A DNA stretch of 64,000 bases from Streptomonospora alba (GTDB taxonomy: Bacteria; Actinomycetota; Actinomycetes; Streptosporangiales; Streptosporangiaceae). A model generated the notes under the pieces. The model was not told where the DNA came from. It ran no database searches and saw only the letters and a program-made list of their open reading frames with translations. Location of the stretch: contig NZ_JROO01000038.1 of the NCBI RefSeq assembly GCF_000826685.1, forward strand, positions 1 to 64,000. The letters run 5' to 3'. A program made the translations under genes and the position numbers. This document shows, one piece after another, positions 17,752-25,255 of the stretch (within the stretch, counting starts at the first letter, position 1; the number at the start of each line of letters is the position of its first letter).

Positions 17752-18300
17752 TTTGCCCCTCCGAGAGCAGCTGACCGAGCTAGTGAATCAGAATACCGGC
17801 GGTTACGGCAATTGCCGGGACCGGCGCATACCCTCGATCTCACTACCGAACGCTGTTAGTTGAACACGCTGTGATCGCGTCGGGACGCGTTGGGTGACGG
17901 TTTCGACAATACGTCGTCGGACCGCCTGGCCTGGCCGGGTCCGACCGCGGTCGCCCGGCGATCAGGGGGTTATGTGAATTGCGCGGCCGTTTTCCGAAGT
18001 GGCGACGGATTTCCGCTTGGATATGCGCTAAGGCCGCTGATTGCGCTGACAACCCCAAGCTGCGACGCGCGTCCGCGCACGCACGTGTAGGCAACACGTG
18101 TAGGCGGTGGAGCGGAAAGCGGTGTGCGGGAAAGCGCCGTACGAGCGCGGTCCGGCCGTTGAGCGGCGCCGCGGTGAAGTAGGCCGGCCCGGCCCTCCCC
18201 GCAGGACGGCGGCGGGGGTCAATGTGGGGCGGGGGCGATGGGGAGCGCGTGCCGTCCCTTCTCCGGATCCGGTTGCGCTGCGGGCCACCCGCGCCGGGCC
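17752..18300. other. Gene-free gap with an 11-bp direct repeat
   Basis: About 550 bp between the XRE gene and DUF397, with lower GC than the coding DNA around it. I find no convincing gene on either strand. The one clear structure is a direct repeat, CACGTGTAGGC at 18082-18092 and 18095-18105 (13-bp pitch), each containing a CACGTG palindrome. The promoter of the XRE gene should lie near 17760-17900. Confidence 0.4.
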
Positions 18301-18316
18301 GCCTGCGCTCGCAGGC
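18301..18316 (-). terminator. Short hairpin after DUF397 gene
   Basis: GCCTGCG-CT-CGCAGGC, a perfect 7-bp stem that begins one base beyond the DUF397 stop. There is no T-run, and the two-base loop is tight, so this is a weak call. Confidence 0.35.
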
Positions 18317-18317
18317 G

Positions 18318-18554
18318 TCAGTCGAGCAGGTAGTCGAACTCGCCCTGCTTGGCTCCGTGGACGAAGGCCGTGATCTCGGCCGGGGTGTAGATCAGGGCGG
18401 GGCCCTCAGGGTGTCGGGAGTTGCGCATCGCGATCGCGCCGTCCGGCAGGCGGGCGACCTCCACACAGTTGCCGCTGGGGTTGCTGAGCTCGGACTTGCG
18501 CCACACGGCGCCCCGGAGGCTGCCCGCGGGGATGCCGTTGTAGGTCTTCTGCAT
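18318..18554 (-). CDS. DUF397 domain protein
   Basis: A 78-residue acidic protein of the actinobacterial DUF397 family. Hallmarks are WRKSELSNPSGNCVEVA at about 18-34, then IAMRNSRHPEGPALIYTPAEITAFVHGAKQGEFDYLL. In Streptomyces such proteins partner DUF5753 XRE regulators and relieve their repression. The ATG at 18554 has GAGAGAG six bases upstream; an ATG 36 bases earlier lacks a site. It is transcribed leftward towards the XRE gene, and its promoter region holds the 18-bp motif at 18649-18666. Confidence 0.85.
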   Translation of the reverse strand: MQKTYNGIPAGSLRGAVWRKSELSNPSGNCVEVARLPDGAIAMRNSRHPEGPALIYTPAEITAFVHGAKQGEFDYLLD

Positions 18555-18648
18555 CTGTGCTCTCTCTTTCGGTCCTGTCGCCATCGGCAAGATCGTCCGC
18601 GACTCGCGCGGCAGACTACATGATGCACGTGCATATGTTCTTGCAGGG

Positions 18649-18666
18649 GTGCTTGCGTTCGTAAAC
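18649..18666. promoter_or_regulatory. WhiJ-module operator copy A
   Basis: GTGCTTGCGTTCGTAAAC lies about 95 bp upstream of the DUF397 gene. It matches the site at 18964-18981 at 14 of 18 positions and carries an imperfect 6-4-6 dyad. A perfect 12-bp palindrome ATGCACGTGCAT lies just before it at 18623-18634. Confidence 0.45.
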
Positions 18667-18963
18667 TACGTTAACTCCGACGATAAGCGCCAAGGTGTGG
18701 GAAGCAGGGCGATATGGGGCAGTTAGTGCCAATCGGGACCTTTGGCTCATAGTCCCGGGCCGCAATCGGACGGACGGCGCCCTCCTTCGATCGGCCGCAC
18801 TGGGGTTGCAGGTGACCCGAGTGCCCTGCGCTGCTACGACGTTGCGGAAGTGCTGGACGGGGCGTGGTGGCATCTCTGTGATCCGCTTAAGTTTTCATAA
18901 CGACTGACTGCAGGGGGGACAGGCGGCGTTCTTCTCACTAGACTGACTTTTGCACATGCATTC

Positions 18964-18981
18964 GTGCTTACGTCTGTAAGC
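18964..18981. promoter_or_regulatory. WhiJ-module operator copy B
   Basis: GTGCTTACGTCTGTAAGC contains a perfect 6-bp dyad, GCTTAC-gtct-GTAAGC, 62 bp before the ATPase gene. It is preceded by TGCACATGCA, echoing the TGCA/CATG sequence near copy A. The 488-bp gap 18555-19042 otherwise holds no gene I can support. Confidence 0.45.
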
Positions 18982-19042
18982 GACGAGAGATAGGGATGCA
19001 AGTGGACCCGTACGGCGCGAGCCCGACAGCGCAAGGAGCGCG

Positions 19043-19603
19043 ATGACTGCGCACTCTGCCCACTTCAAAGCCGGTGGCCGCTTCCTGGAGTCCGGCAGCG
19101 CCAGAGTCCCGTCGGCGCGCGTCGGCGATGTTCCGGGGGGATGGCAGGGCCTTTCGCTGGCGCCGCTGCCCATCGGGGAGCACTTCATCCGCCCGCTCAC
19201 CGCGGTGTGCGGTCTGGGCTTCCACCCCGCCTCGGTCAAGCGGGCCCGCGACTTCGCGGCAGGCGTGCTTGAAGACTGGGGACTGGAAACGCTCTCCTGC
19301 GATCTGCGTCTTGTGGTCTCCGAGTTGGTCACCAACGCCTGCCGGCACGCCGCGCCCGTGGAGTCCGGCATGGTCTCGGAGTGGTCCGTCCAGTTCGGGC
19401 TGGTCCGCGGCGACGGAGAGATCACCAGCATGGTCTTCGACCCCAGCCGCGCCGCGCCGGTGATGGACGAGGGCGACGGCTTCGGCGAAGGCGGACGCGG
19501 TCTTCGCCTCATCGACTCCTACAGCTCCGACTGGGGCTGGAACATCCTCGACGGGCAGGGAAAGGTGGTCTGGGCGGCGTTCTCCATTCCCGACGCGCCC
19601 TGA
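19043..19603 (+). CDS. GHKL ATPase, RsbW/AbaA-type serine kinase-like protein
   Basis: A 186-residue protein with a histidine-kinase-like ATPase fold at about 60-180. The N-box is LRLVVSELVTNACRHAAP, followed by GDGFGEGGRGLRLIDSYSSDWGW as the G-box/ATP-lid region. It lacks a phosphoacceptor domain, like anti-sigma kinases of the RsbW group. The ATG at 19043 has AAGGAG seven bases upstream. It is the third member of the XRE/DUF397/ATPase developmental trio. A strong terminator follows at once. Confidence 0.82.
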   Translation: MTAHSAHFKAGGRFLESGSARVPSARVGDVPGGWQGLSLAPLPIGEHFIRPLTAVCGLGFHPASVKRARDFAAGVLEDWGLETLSCDLRLVVSELVTNACRHAAPVESGMVSEWSVQFGLVRGDGEITSMVFDPSRAAPVMDEGDGFGEGGRGLRLIDSYSSDWGWNILDGQGKVVWAAFSIPDAP

Positions 19604-19639
19604 GGGGCACCACCCGATCAACCCTCGCCCTTCCGGATA

Positions 19640-19675
19640 GGGCGCCGCCGCCGCGAGGCGGCGGCGCCCTTTTTT
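19640..19675 (+). terminator. Rho-independent terminator after ATPase gene
   Basis: A perfect 13-bp GC stem (19640-19652 with 19657-19669), GCGA loop and six Ts at 19670-19675, 37 bp after the ATPase stop. One of only two hairpins with a clear T-run in this window. Confidence 0.9.
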
Positions 19676-19782
19676 GCTGCGCGCCTCCCGGCCCCTGCCC
19701 CGCCGGCTGGGCGGACGGGGCGCTTCACCCCGAGCCGCCCTTCGGGGGCTTCTCCGGCTTCCCGCTGCGAAGATGAACGGAT

Positions 19783-19799
19783 TCTCATCGGCGTTTCAT
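19783..19799. promoter_or_regulatory. OmpR-type direct repeat before two-component operon
   Basis: TCTCAT (19783-19788) and TTTCAT (19794-19799) repeat at an 11-bp pitch 36 bp upstream of the operon's first gene. OmpR-family regulators bind such one-turn-spaced direct repeats, and actinobacterial MprA-like boxes have similar CTCAT cores. Autoregulation by the response regulator at 21620 is inferred. Confidence 0.5.
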
Positions 19800-19834
19800 G
19801 GCGGACTCCGGGCGCGTCCGACAAGCTCAGGGGT

Positions 19835-20140
19835 ATGAGACCGCTGTACCGGACCGCGGTGATCGCGGCCGCCGTCATCGCCCTGCTCCTGGGCCTCGCG
19901 CTGGCCTGGGCCTCGGTCGGCGACGACCCCGCCTCCCCGCCGCCGGGGCGCGTCACCATCGGTGAGTCGCCCGACCCCGCGTCCCCCTCTCCCGGCGCCT
20001 CGGCCGGGGCGGGACCCACACCCGCGCCCTCGGCCTCCGGCGAGATCGTGGCCCCGCCCGCCCCGGTCACCGACGACGATGACGACGACGTCGGGGAGGA
20101 CGATGACGACGATGACGACGCGGACGGCGATGACGACTGA
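19835..20140 (+). CDS. Small membrane protein with poly-Asp C-terminus
   Basis: A 101-residue protein: an N-terminal hydrophobic helix (about 8-26, VIAAAVIALLLGLALAWA), a Pro/Ser/Ala-rich linker, and an extracytoplasmic tail in which nearly all of the last 25 residues are Asp, with Glu and Gly. No family recognised. It is the first gene of the two-component operon, and its 3' end overlaps the kinase start. The acidic tail could bind cations and act as an accessory sensor (inference). The GAC/GAT triplet repeat encoding the tail is prone to length change. Confidence 0.7.
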   Translation: MRPLYRTAVIAAAVIALLLGLALAWASVGDDPASPPPGRVTIGESPDPASPSPGASAGAGPTPAPSASGEIVAPPAPVTDDDDDDVGEDDDDDDDADGDDD

Positions 20141-21623
20141 CGGCACCGCGGACACGGTCCCCCTCCCGGCCGACCACCCGCCCGCCCCGCGGCGCAGCAT
20201 GCCCGCCCGGCTGCGCATCATGGTCTGGGTGGTGCTGCTGATGGTCGGTGTGCTCGCGCTGGTCAACCTGGTGACCTGGCAGGCGCTGCGCACCGGCGTC
20301 GACGAGCGCATCGACGCGGCCCTGACCCAGGAGATCGACGAGTTCCACCGGTTCGCCGCCACAGGCCACGACCGCCGCGGCGGGGAGCGGATCGCCGATG
20401 TGCACAGCGCGTTGCGCGCGCACATCGTCGACCAGCATCCCGACCCCAGCGAGATCATCTTCGGCCACGTCGACGAGGCGCCCGGTGCCGGTGCCGGAAC
20501 CGGGCGGGTGCGCCAAGCCGAGGACCCGCTCTACGACGTCTCCGCCGACGACCGGCTGCGCTCGCGCATCCTCTCGGCGGACACGCGCAGCGGCGTCGAG
20601 CAGACCCCCGCCGGGCCGCTGCGCTGGTCCAAGATCCGCGTCGGCCCGCGCCAGGAGTCGGCGGGGCCGGAGGGCTGGTTCGTCATCGGCTACTTCGTCG
20701 ACCCCGAGATGGCCGCTGTGAACCGCACCGTGCGCATCCTGGTCCTGGTCAGCGCCATCGGGCTGGTGCTGGCGGGCGTGGCCGCGTGGTGGGTGGCCGG
20801 GCGCATCCTCACCCCCGTCCGGCTGGTGCGCCAGACCGCCGCCCAGATCGGCGAGGGGGACCTCACCCGCCGTATCGCGGTTACCGGCAACGACGACATC
20901 GCGGCCCTGGCCGACCAGTTCAACGCCATGCTGGACCGGCTGGAGCAGGCGTTCTCCACCCAGCGCCGATTCATCGACGACGCGGGACACGAACTGCGCA
21001 CCCCCATCACGATCGTGCGCGGCCACCTGGAGCTGATGGGCGACGATCCCGAGGAGCGGCGCGAGGTGGTGCGGCTGGTCACCGACGAACTGGACCGCAT
21101 GGCCCGCATCGTCGAGGACCTGCTGCTGCTCGCCAAGGCGCAGCGCCCCGACTTCGTGCGCCCTCAGGAGGTCTGGCTGGCCGAACTGACCGGTGACATC
21201 GGCGCCAAGGTGCGCGCGCTGGGTGACCGCGACTGGCGCCTGGAGCACGTCGCCGAAGGAGCCGTCATGGCGGATCCGCAGCTGATCACTCAGGCCATGG
21301 TCCAGCTCGCCTTCAACGCCGTGGGGCACACCGGGTCCGGCGACACGATCCGCATCGGTTCGGCGCAGGCGCCCGACGGTTCCGCCACGCTGTGGGTCGC
21401 CGATTCGGGGCCGGGTATCCCCGAAGAGGAGCACGAGCGGATCTTCGAGCGCTTCTCCCGCGGCTCGGCCTCGGCGGGCAGGTCGGACGCGGGACTGGGG
21501 CTGGCCATCGTGCGCGCCATCGCCGAGGCGCATCACGGCAGCGCCGCCGTGGACTCGGCTCCCGGGCAGGGAGCGGTGTTCACGGTGGCCCTGCCCGCCG
21601 GCACGAGGAAGGAGCACCCGTGA
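20112..21623 (+). CDS. Membrane sensor histidine kinase
   Basis: About 503 residues. TM1 is at about 38-58 (IMVWVVLLMVGVLALVNLV), then an extracytoplasmic loop of about 130 residues, TM2 near 200, and a HAMP domain. The HisKA box is FIDDAGHELRTPITIVRGHLELM, and the catalytic domain has GSGDTIRIG, WVADSGPGIPEEEHERIFERF and GLGLAIVRAIAEAHHG. The start is uncertain: ATGs at 20103, 20112 and 20130 are all in frame. 20112 is best spaced from GGGGAGGA at 20093-20100. It overlaps the poly-Asp gene by 29 bp and the regulator by four bases. Confidence 0.9.
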   Translation: MTTRTAMTTDGTADTVPLPADHPPAPRRSMPARLRIMVWVVLLMVGVLALVNLVTWQALRTGVDERIDAALTQEIDEFHRFAATGHDRRGGERIADVHSALRAHIVDQHPDPSEIIFGHVDEAPGAGAGTGRVRQAEDPLYDVSADDRLRSRILSADTRSGVEQTPAGPLRWSKIRVGPRQESAGPEGWFVIGYFVDPEMAAVNRTVRILVLVSAIGLVLAGVAAWWVAGRILTPVRLVRQTAAQIGEGDLTRRIAVTGNDDIAALADQFNAMLDRLEQAFSTQRRFIDDAGHELRTPITIVRGHLELMGDDPEERREVVRLVTDELDRMARIVEDLLLLAKAQRPDFVRPQEVWLAELTGDIGAKVRALGDRDWRLEHVAEGAVMADPQLITQAMVQLAFNAVGHTGSGDTIRIGSAQAPDGSATLWVADSGPGIPEEEHERIFERFSRGSASAGRSDAGLGLAIVRAIAEAHHGSAAVDSAPGQGAVFTVALPAGTRKEHP

Positions 21624-22279
21624 GCCGGATCCTCATCGCCGAGGACGAGGAGCGCATCGCGTCGTTCGTGCGCAAAGGGCTCAGCGCCAACGGGTACGCG
21701 GTCACCGTTGCGGGCACCGGCGGCGAGGCCGCCGACTACGCTCTCACCGGCGGCTTCGACCTCATGGTGCTCGACATCGGCCTGCCCGACGAGGACGGGT
21801 TCGCCGTGCTGCAGCGGGTGCGCCGCGGCGGTGCGCAGCTTCCGGTGATCTTCTTGACCGCGCGCGCCGGCGTCGACGACACCGTCAGCGGCCTGGAGAA
21901 CGGCGCCGACGACTACATGACCAAGCCGTTCCGCTTCGAGGAGCTGCTCGCGCGCGTACGGCTGCGCATCCGCAGCGAGCGCGGCCCCGAACCCTCCTCG
22001 CTCGCCGCCGGCGAGCTCACCCTCGACCTGCGCACCCGCAGGGCGGCCACGGGATCGGGCACCGTCGACTTGACCGCCCGCGAGTTCGCGCTGCTGGAGT
22101 TGCTGCTGCGCCACCGCGACCAGGTGCTCTCGCGCCAGCAGATCCTCTCCCACGTGTGGGGCTACGACTACGACCCGGGCTCCAACGTCGTCGACGTCTA
22201 CATCCGCGCCCTGCGCAAAAAGGTCGGCCCCGAGCGCATCGAGACGGTGCGGGGGATGGGCTACCGGCTCTCCTGCTGA
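21620..22279 (+). CDS. OmpR-family response regulator
   Basis: A 219-residue regulator. The receiver domain at 1-115 has the acidic pair EDEE, phosphoacceptor Asp in LMVLDIGLPDEDG, and Lys in DDYMTKPFRFEEL. The winged-helix output domain is at 125-218 (LTAREFALLELLLRHRDQVLSR, VDVYIRALRKKV, VRGMGYRL). The GTG start overlaps the kinase stop (GTGA) and has AAGGAGC upstream. It is the cognate partner of the kinase at 20112. Its direct-repeat target may be 19783-19799. Confidence 0.93.
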   Translation: MSRILIAEDEERIASFVRKGLSANGYAVTVAGTGGEAADYALTGGFDLMVLDIGLPDEDGFAVLQRVRRGGAQLPVIFLTARAGVDDTVSGLENGADDYMTKPFRFEELLARVRLRIRSERGPEPSSLAAGELTLDLRTRRAATGSGTVDLTAREFALLELLLRHRDQVLSRQQILSHVWGYDYDPGSNVVDVYIRALRKKVGPERIETVRGMGYRLSC

Positions 22280-22353
22280 CCGCGCCGGGCCGCACCGGCA
22301 CCGGCCCCCGCTCGCCCTGCTCTCGCGACGGTCAGGGAAGGCGCGTGTGCTAA

Positions 22354-22387
22354 ATTGGGCGAACGACCAATACGATCGACCAATACG
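22354..22387. promoter_or_regulatory. Repeat cluster upstream of tetR-monooxygenase operon
   Basis: GACCAATACG occurs at 22365-22374 and 22378-22387 (13-bp pitch). An inverted half-site ATTGG at 22354-22358 faces the first CCAAT. Three half-sites 110 bp ahead of a TetR gene suggest its operator. Confidence 0.45.
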
Positions 22388-22496
22388 TGCGCCCGAGAAT
22401 CCGGCCGGCCGTGGCACAGGGCACAGCGAGCGGCGGATGCCCGGACGCGCGGAAGCGCGGAAGGCGCGCCCTTCGCCAGGGCGCAGGGGAGGATCC

Positions 22497-23111
22497 ATGG
22501 CACGACCCACCACGGCCCAGCGCGGCCGCGAGGTCCGGCGCAGGCTGCTCGACACCGCCTGCGAACTCATCGCCGAGCACGGCTGGACCGCGGTCAGTAC
22601 CCGCATGCTGGCCGACCGGGCCGGCGTCACACCGGGGCTGGTGCACTACCACTTCTCCTCGGTCCAGGCGCTGCTGAGCGAGGCCGCCACCGGGGCGATG
22701 CGCGACTACCTCGCCCAGACCCCCGACGTGTTCGAGCAGGCCGCCACGGCGCAGCAGGGCCTGGACACCCTGCTCGGCGAACTCGACAGGCACACCGGAC
22801 TGGACCCGCTTTCGCTGCTGTTCACCGAGGCATACTTGGCCTCCACGCGCGACGGCGCCCTGCGCGCGGAGATCTCCGTCCTGCTGGCCGAGTTCCGCGA
22901 CCGGGTGAGCGGATGGCTGGCGGGCCACGGCGTCGCCGCCCCCGACGCGACCGCCGCGGTGCTGGCCGCAGCGGTCGACGGCCTCCTGCTGCACCGCGCA
23001 CTCAACCCCGACCTGCGCGGCTGCGAAATCGCGCCGGTACTGGGCCGCATTCTCGCGCCCGCCGGCGGCGCGCACACCGACGGAACGGAAGGCACAGGTG
23101 ATCGGCCATGA
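22497..23111 (+). CDS. TetR-family regulator, coupled to FAD monooxygenase
   Basis: A 204-residue TetR protein. The helix-turn-helix is at about 28-58 (TAVSTRMLADRAGVTPGLVHYHFSSVQALL), followed by a helical ligand-binding domain. The ATG at 22497 has GGGGAGGATCC upstream; the 50 preceding in-frame residues are Arg/Pro-rich and not family-like. The stop overlaps the monooxygenase start (ATGA), so regulator and enzyme are made together. The ligand is probably the monooxygenase substrate (inference). Confidence 0.88.
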   Translation: MARPTTAQRGREVRRRLLDTACELIAEHGWTAVSTRMLADRAGVTPGLVHYHFSSVQALLSEAATGAMRDYLAQTPDVFEQAATAQQGLDTLLGELDRHTGLDPLSLLFTEAYLASTRDGALRAEISVLLAEFRDRVSGWLAGHGVAAPDATAAVLAAAVDGLLLHRALNPDLRGCEIAPVLGRILAPAGGAHTDGTEGTGDRP

Positions 23112-24304
23112 GAATCGTCGTCTGCGGCGCCGGGATCGCGGGGCTCGCCCTCGCCCAGCGCCTCGACACCCTCGGATTCGAGGTCGTCGTGCTGGAGAAG
23201 GCGCCGGGCCCTCGGCCGCAGGGGTACATGATCGACTTCTTCGGCCCCGGCTACGACGCCGCCGAGGCCATGGGCGTGCTGCCGCGGCTGCGCGAGCTCA
23301 GCCACCGTGTCGACGAGGCCCGCTACATCGACGCTCGGGGCCGCAGGCGCGCCGGGCTCGACTACGACAGGTTCGCCCGAGCGGTGGGCGGCCGCCTGCT
23401 GAGCATCATGCGCCCCGACTTGGAGCAGGCCCTGCGCGAGCACGTCTCCGACCGCGTCGACCTGCGGTACTCGACCAGCGTCGCCGACTGGGACGAGCGG
23501 CCCGACGGGATCGGGCTGCGGCTGACCGACGGCAGCGAACTGGAGGCCGCGCTCCTCGTGGGCGCCGACGGCATCCACTCCCACGTGCGCGAGGCGGCCT
23601 TCGGCGAGGAGGATCGCTTCATCCGCTACCTCGGATTCCACACCGCCGCCTACGTCTTCACCGACGCCTCCGTGCAGGCCGAGGTCGGTGACGGGTTCTG
23701 CCTGACCGACACTCGGGACCGGCTCATGGGCTTCTACGCACTGCGCGACGATCGTGTGGCGGCCTTCGCGGTGCACCGCACGCCCGACCCCAACCCGCCC
23801 GAGGACGCACGCACCGCCCTGCGCACGATCTACGGCTCGCTGGGCTGGGTGGTCCCGCGCGCGCTGGAAGCCTGCCCGTCCGCCGACGAGATCTACTACG
23901 ACCAGGTCTCCCAGGTCCGCATGCCCCAGTGGAGCCGCGGACGTGTCACCCTGCTGGGCGATTCCTGCCAGGCCGTCTCCCTGCTGGCGGGGATGGGAGC
24001 ATCGCTCGCGGTGGCCGGCGCCCATGTGCTCGCCGAGCACCTGGCGGGCGAGGAGACGGTCGAGGCCGCGCTGCGGCGGTATGAGGAGGAGTGGCGCCCC
24101 GTGGTCGAGGAGAAGCAGGAGGTCGGACGGCGCGGAGCGCGCATCTTCCTGCCCGATTCCGGCTGGATGCTGTGGGCCCGGCGGATCGCGCTGCGACTGT
24201 CGCGGCTGCCCGGAGTCGACCGCCGCATCGCCGCGTCGCTGACGGGAAAACCGGTTCCGCTCCCCGAGTCCACGGCGGCGGCGCGGGGCGGGCGCCGCGG
24301 CTGA
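23108..24304 (+). CDS. Class A FAD-dependent monooxygenase (TetX/PHBH fold)
   Basis: A 398-residue flavoprotein hydroxylase. Motifs: IVVCGAGIAGLALAQRLDTLGF (FAD dinucleotide site, residues 3-24), LLVGADGIHSHVREAAFG (the DG motif, near 155) and VTLLGDSCQAVSLLAGMGASLAVAGA (the GD motif, near 280). The N-terminal GYMIDFFGPGYDAAEAMG is typical of actinobacterial TetX-like enzymes. These hydroxylate polyketides, aromatics or antibiotics with NAD(P)H and O2. A dedicated TetR in front suggests detoxification or modification of an inducer; substrate unknown. Confidence 0.85.
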   Translation: MRIVVCGAGIAGLALAQRLDTLGFEVVVLEKAPGPRPQGYMIDFFGPGYDAAEAMGVLPRLRELSHRVDEARYIDARGRRRAGLDYDRFARAVGGRLLSIMRPDLEQALREHVSDRVDLRYSTSVADWDERPDGIGLRLTDGSELEAALLVGADGIHSHVREAAFGEEDRFIRYLGFHTAAYVFTDASVQAEVGDGFCLTDTRDRLMGFYALRDDRVAAFAVHRTPDPNPPEDARTALRTIYGSLGWVVPRALEACPSADEIYYDQVSQVRMPQWSRGRVTLLGDSCQAVSLLAGMGASLAVAGAHVLAEHLAGEETVEAALRRYEEEWRPVVEEKQEVGRRGARIFLPDSGWMLWARRIALRLSRLPGVDRRIAASLTGKPVPLPESTAAARGGRRG

Positions 24305-24328
24305 CGGAAAGGCGGCGCGCGGCGCGGT

Positions 24329-24949
24329 TCAGTGGCGCGGGCCGCCGAGGTGGTGGTGGATGATCAGGTCGGTGTAGACGTCGCCGAGCTCCTCCGCCGA
24401 CAGGCCGTCGTCGGGTTCGTACCAGTTCACCACTGATTCCAAGGTCTCCAGCACCGTCGACGCCGAGGTGTAGGAGCTGTCGACGTGGAAGCGCTCCTGG
24501 GCCATGCCCTCGGACACGATCGAGCGCAGATGTTCAAGGTAGGTGTAGCGCACGCCGGAGAGCTGCCGATAGCGGGCCGGGTCGACGGCACGCAGCGTCG
24601 GCAGGACGGTGCGCCGCAGGTCCTCCTCGGTGCGATGGTGTCGGCAGTGGTCGATGTGGCGCCGGACCAGGCGCTCGATCCGCTCGGCGGGCGGACCCTG
24701 GCGTCGGTCCGCGAGCTGGTCGTCCACCAGTTTGTGGGCGCTGTTGAGCGCGATCGTGTAGGCGAGGTCGAGTCGGGTGGGGAAATCCCTGTGCAGCACG
24801 GCGGGGTCGAGACCCGTCGCGGCGGCGACTTCGGCTACGACGGAGGCCGTGTCCAAGCCGCGCAGTCCGTGCCGGGCGAACACGTCCGCTGCCGCGCACA
24901 GAATGCGGTCGAGGGTCTGGGCGTCGAGCTGGGAGAGGTCCGCCGTCAT
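24329..24949 (-). CDS. TetR-family regulator
   Basis: A 206-residue TetR-like protein. The HTH spans about 12-55 (LDRILCAAADVFARHGLRGLDTASVVAEVAAATGLDPAVLHRDF), somewhat divergent in the recognition helix. The remainder is helical. The start at 24949 has AGAG six bases upstream; ATG 24955 is possible. The ORF extends 60 residues further without RBS or similarity. It converges with the monooxygenase, with 24 bp between stops. Its target is unknown; the GDPD-like gene lies 307 bp upstream in the same orientation. Confidence 0.75.
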   Translation of the reverse strand: MTADLSQLDAQTLDRILCAAADVFARHGLRGLDTASVVAEVAAATGLDPAVLHRDFPTRLDLAYTIALNSAHKLVDDQLADRRQGPPAERIERLVRRHIDHCRHHRTEEDLRRTVLPTLRAVDPARYRQLSGVRYTYLEHLRSIVSEGMAQERFHVDSSYTSASTVLETLESVVNWYEPDDGLSAEELGDVYTDLIIHHHLGGPRH

Positions 24950-25255
24950 GATCATCTCTGCAGAGCCGGCCCCGAGGGAGGGGGCGAAGTCGAGGTGCGT
25001 GCCGAGGAATCCGCCGTCGGCATATTCGAGGATAGCGCCATTCTCCGGATGTTTCAGAGGAATCCGTGACGTGGCGCGTCGCGATCGGCGGTCGTCGAGA
25101 ACGGGCGGAAAACACGTGCGCGAAGTGCCCACGACGAGCGGCGGGAGGGCGACGGGGCACCGGGCGTTCCGGAATCCGCGGTTACCCCGGGGTCAGGAAT
25201 GATGCAGGTTTCCCCTGCCGCACTCGCCGCGAAATGAACTGAATTCAATTCTGCT
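24950..25255. other. Gap without a recognisable gene
   Basis: 306 bp upstream of the TetR gene and downstream of the GDPD-like gene. It probably contains the tetR promoter. I see no strong dyad, terminator or small gene here. Confidence 0.3.

Noticed and set aside
19950-20140. Repeat-associated element in the Asp-rich region (CRISPR or microsatellite)
   Set aside because: The GAC/GAT triplets are in frame with a plausible small protein and there are no spaced repeats.
22321-22400. A small gene starting at 22347 upstream of the TetR start
   Set aside because: The extra 50 residues lack a ribosome site and overlap the repeat cluster that looks like an operator.
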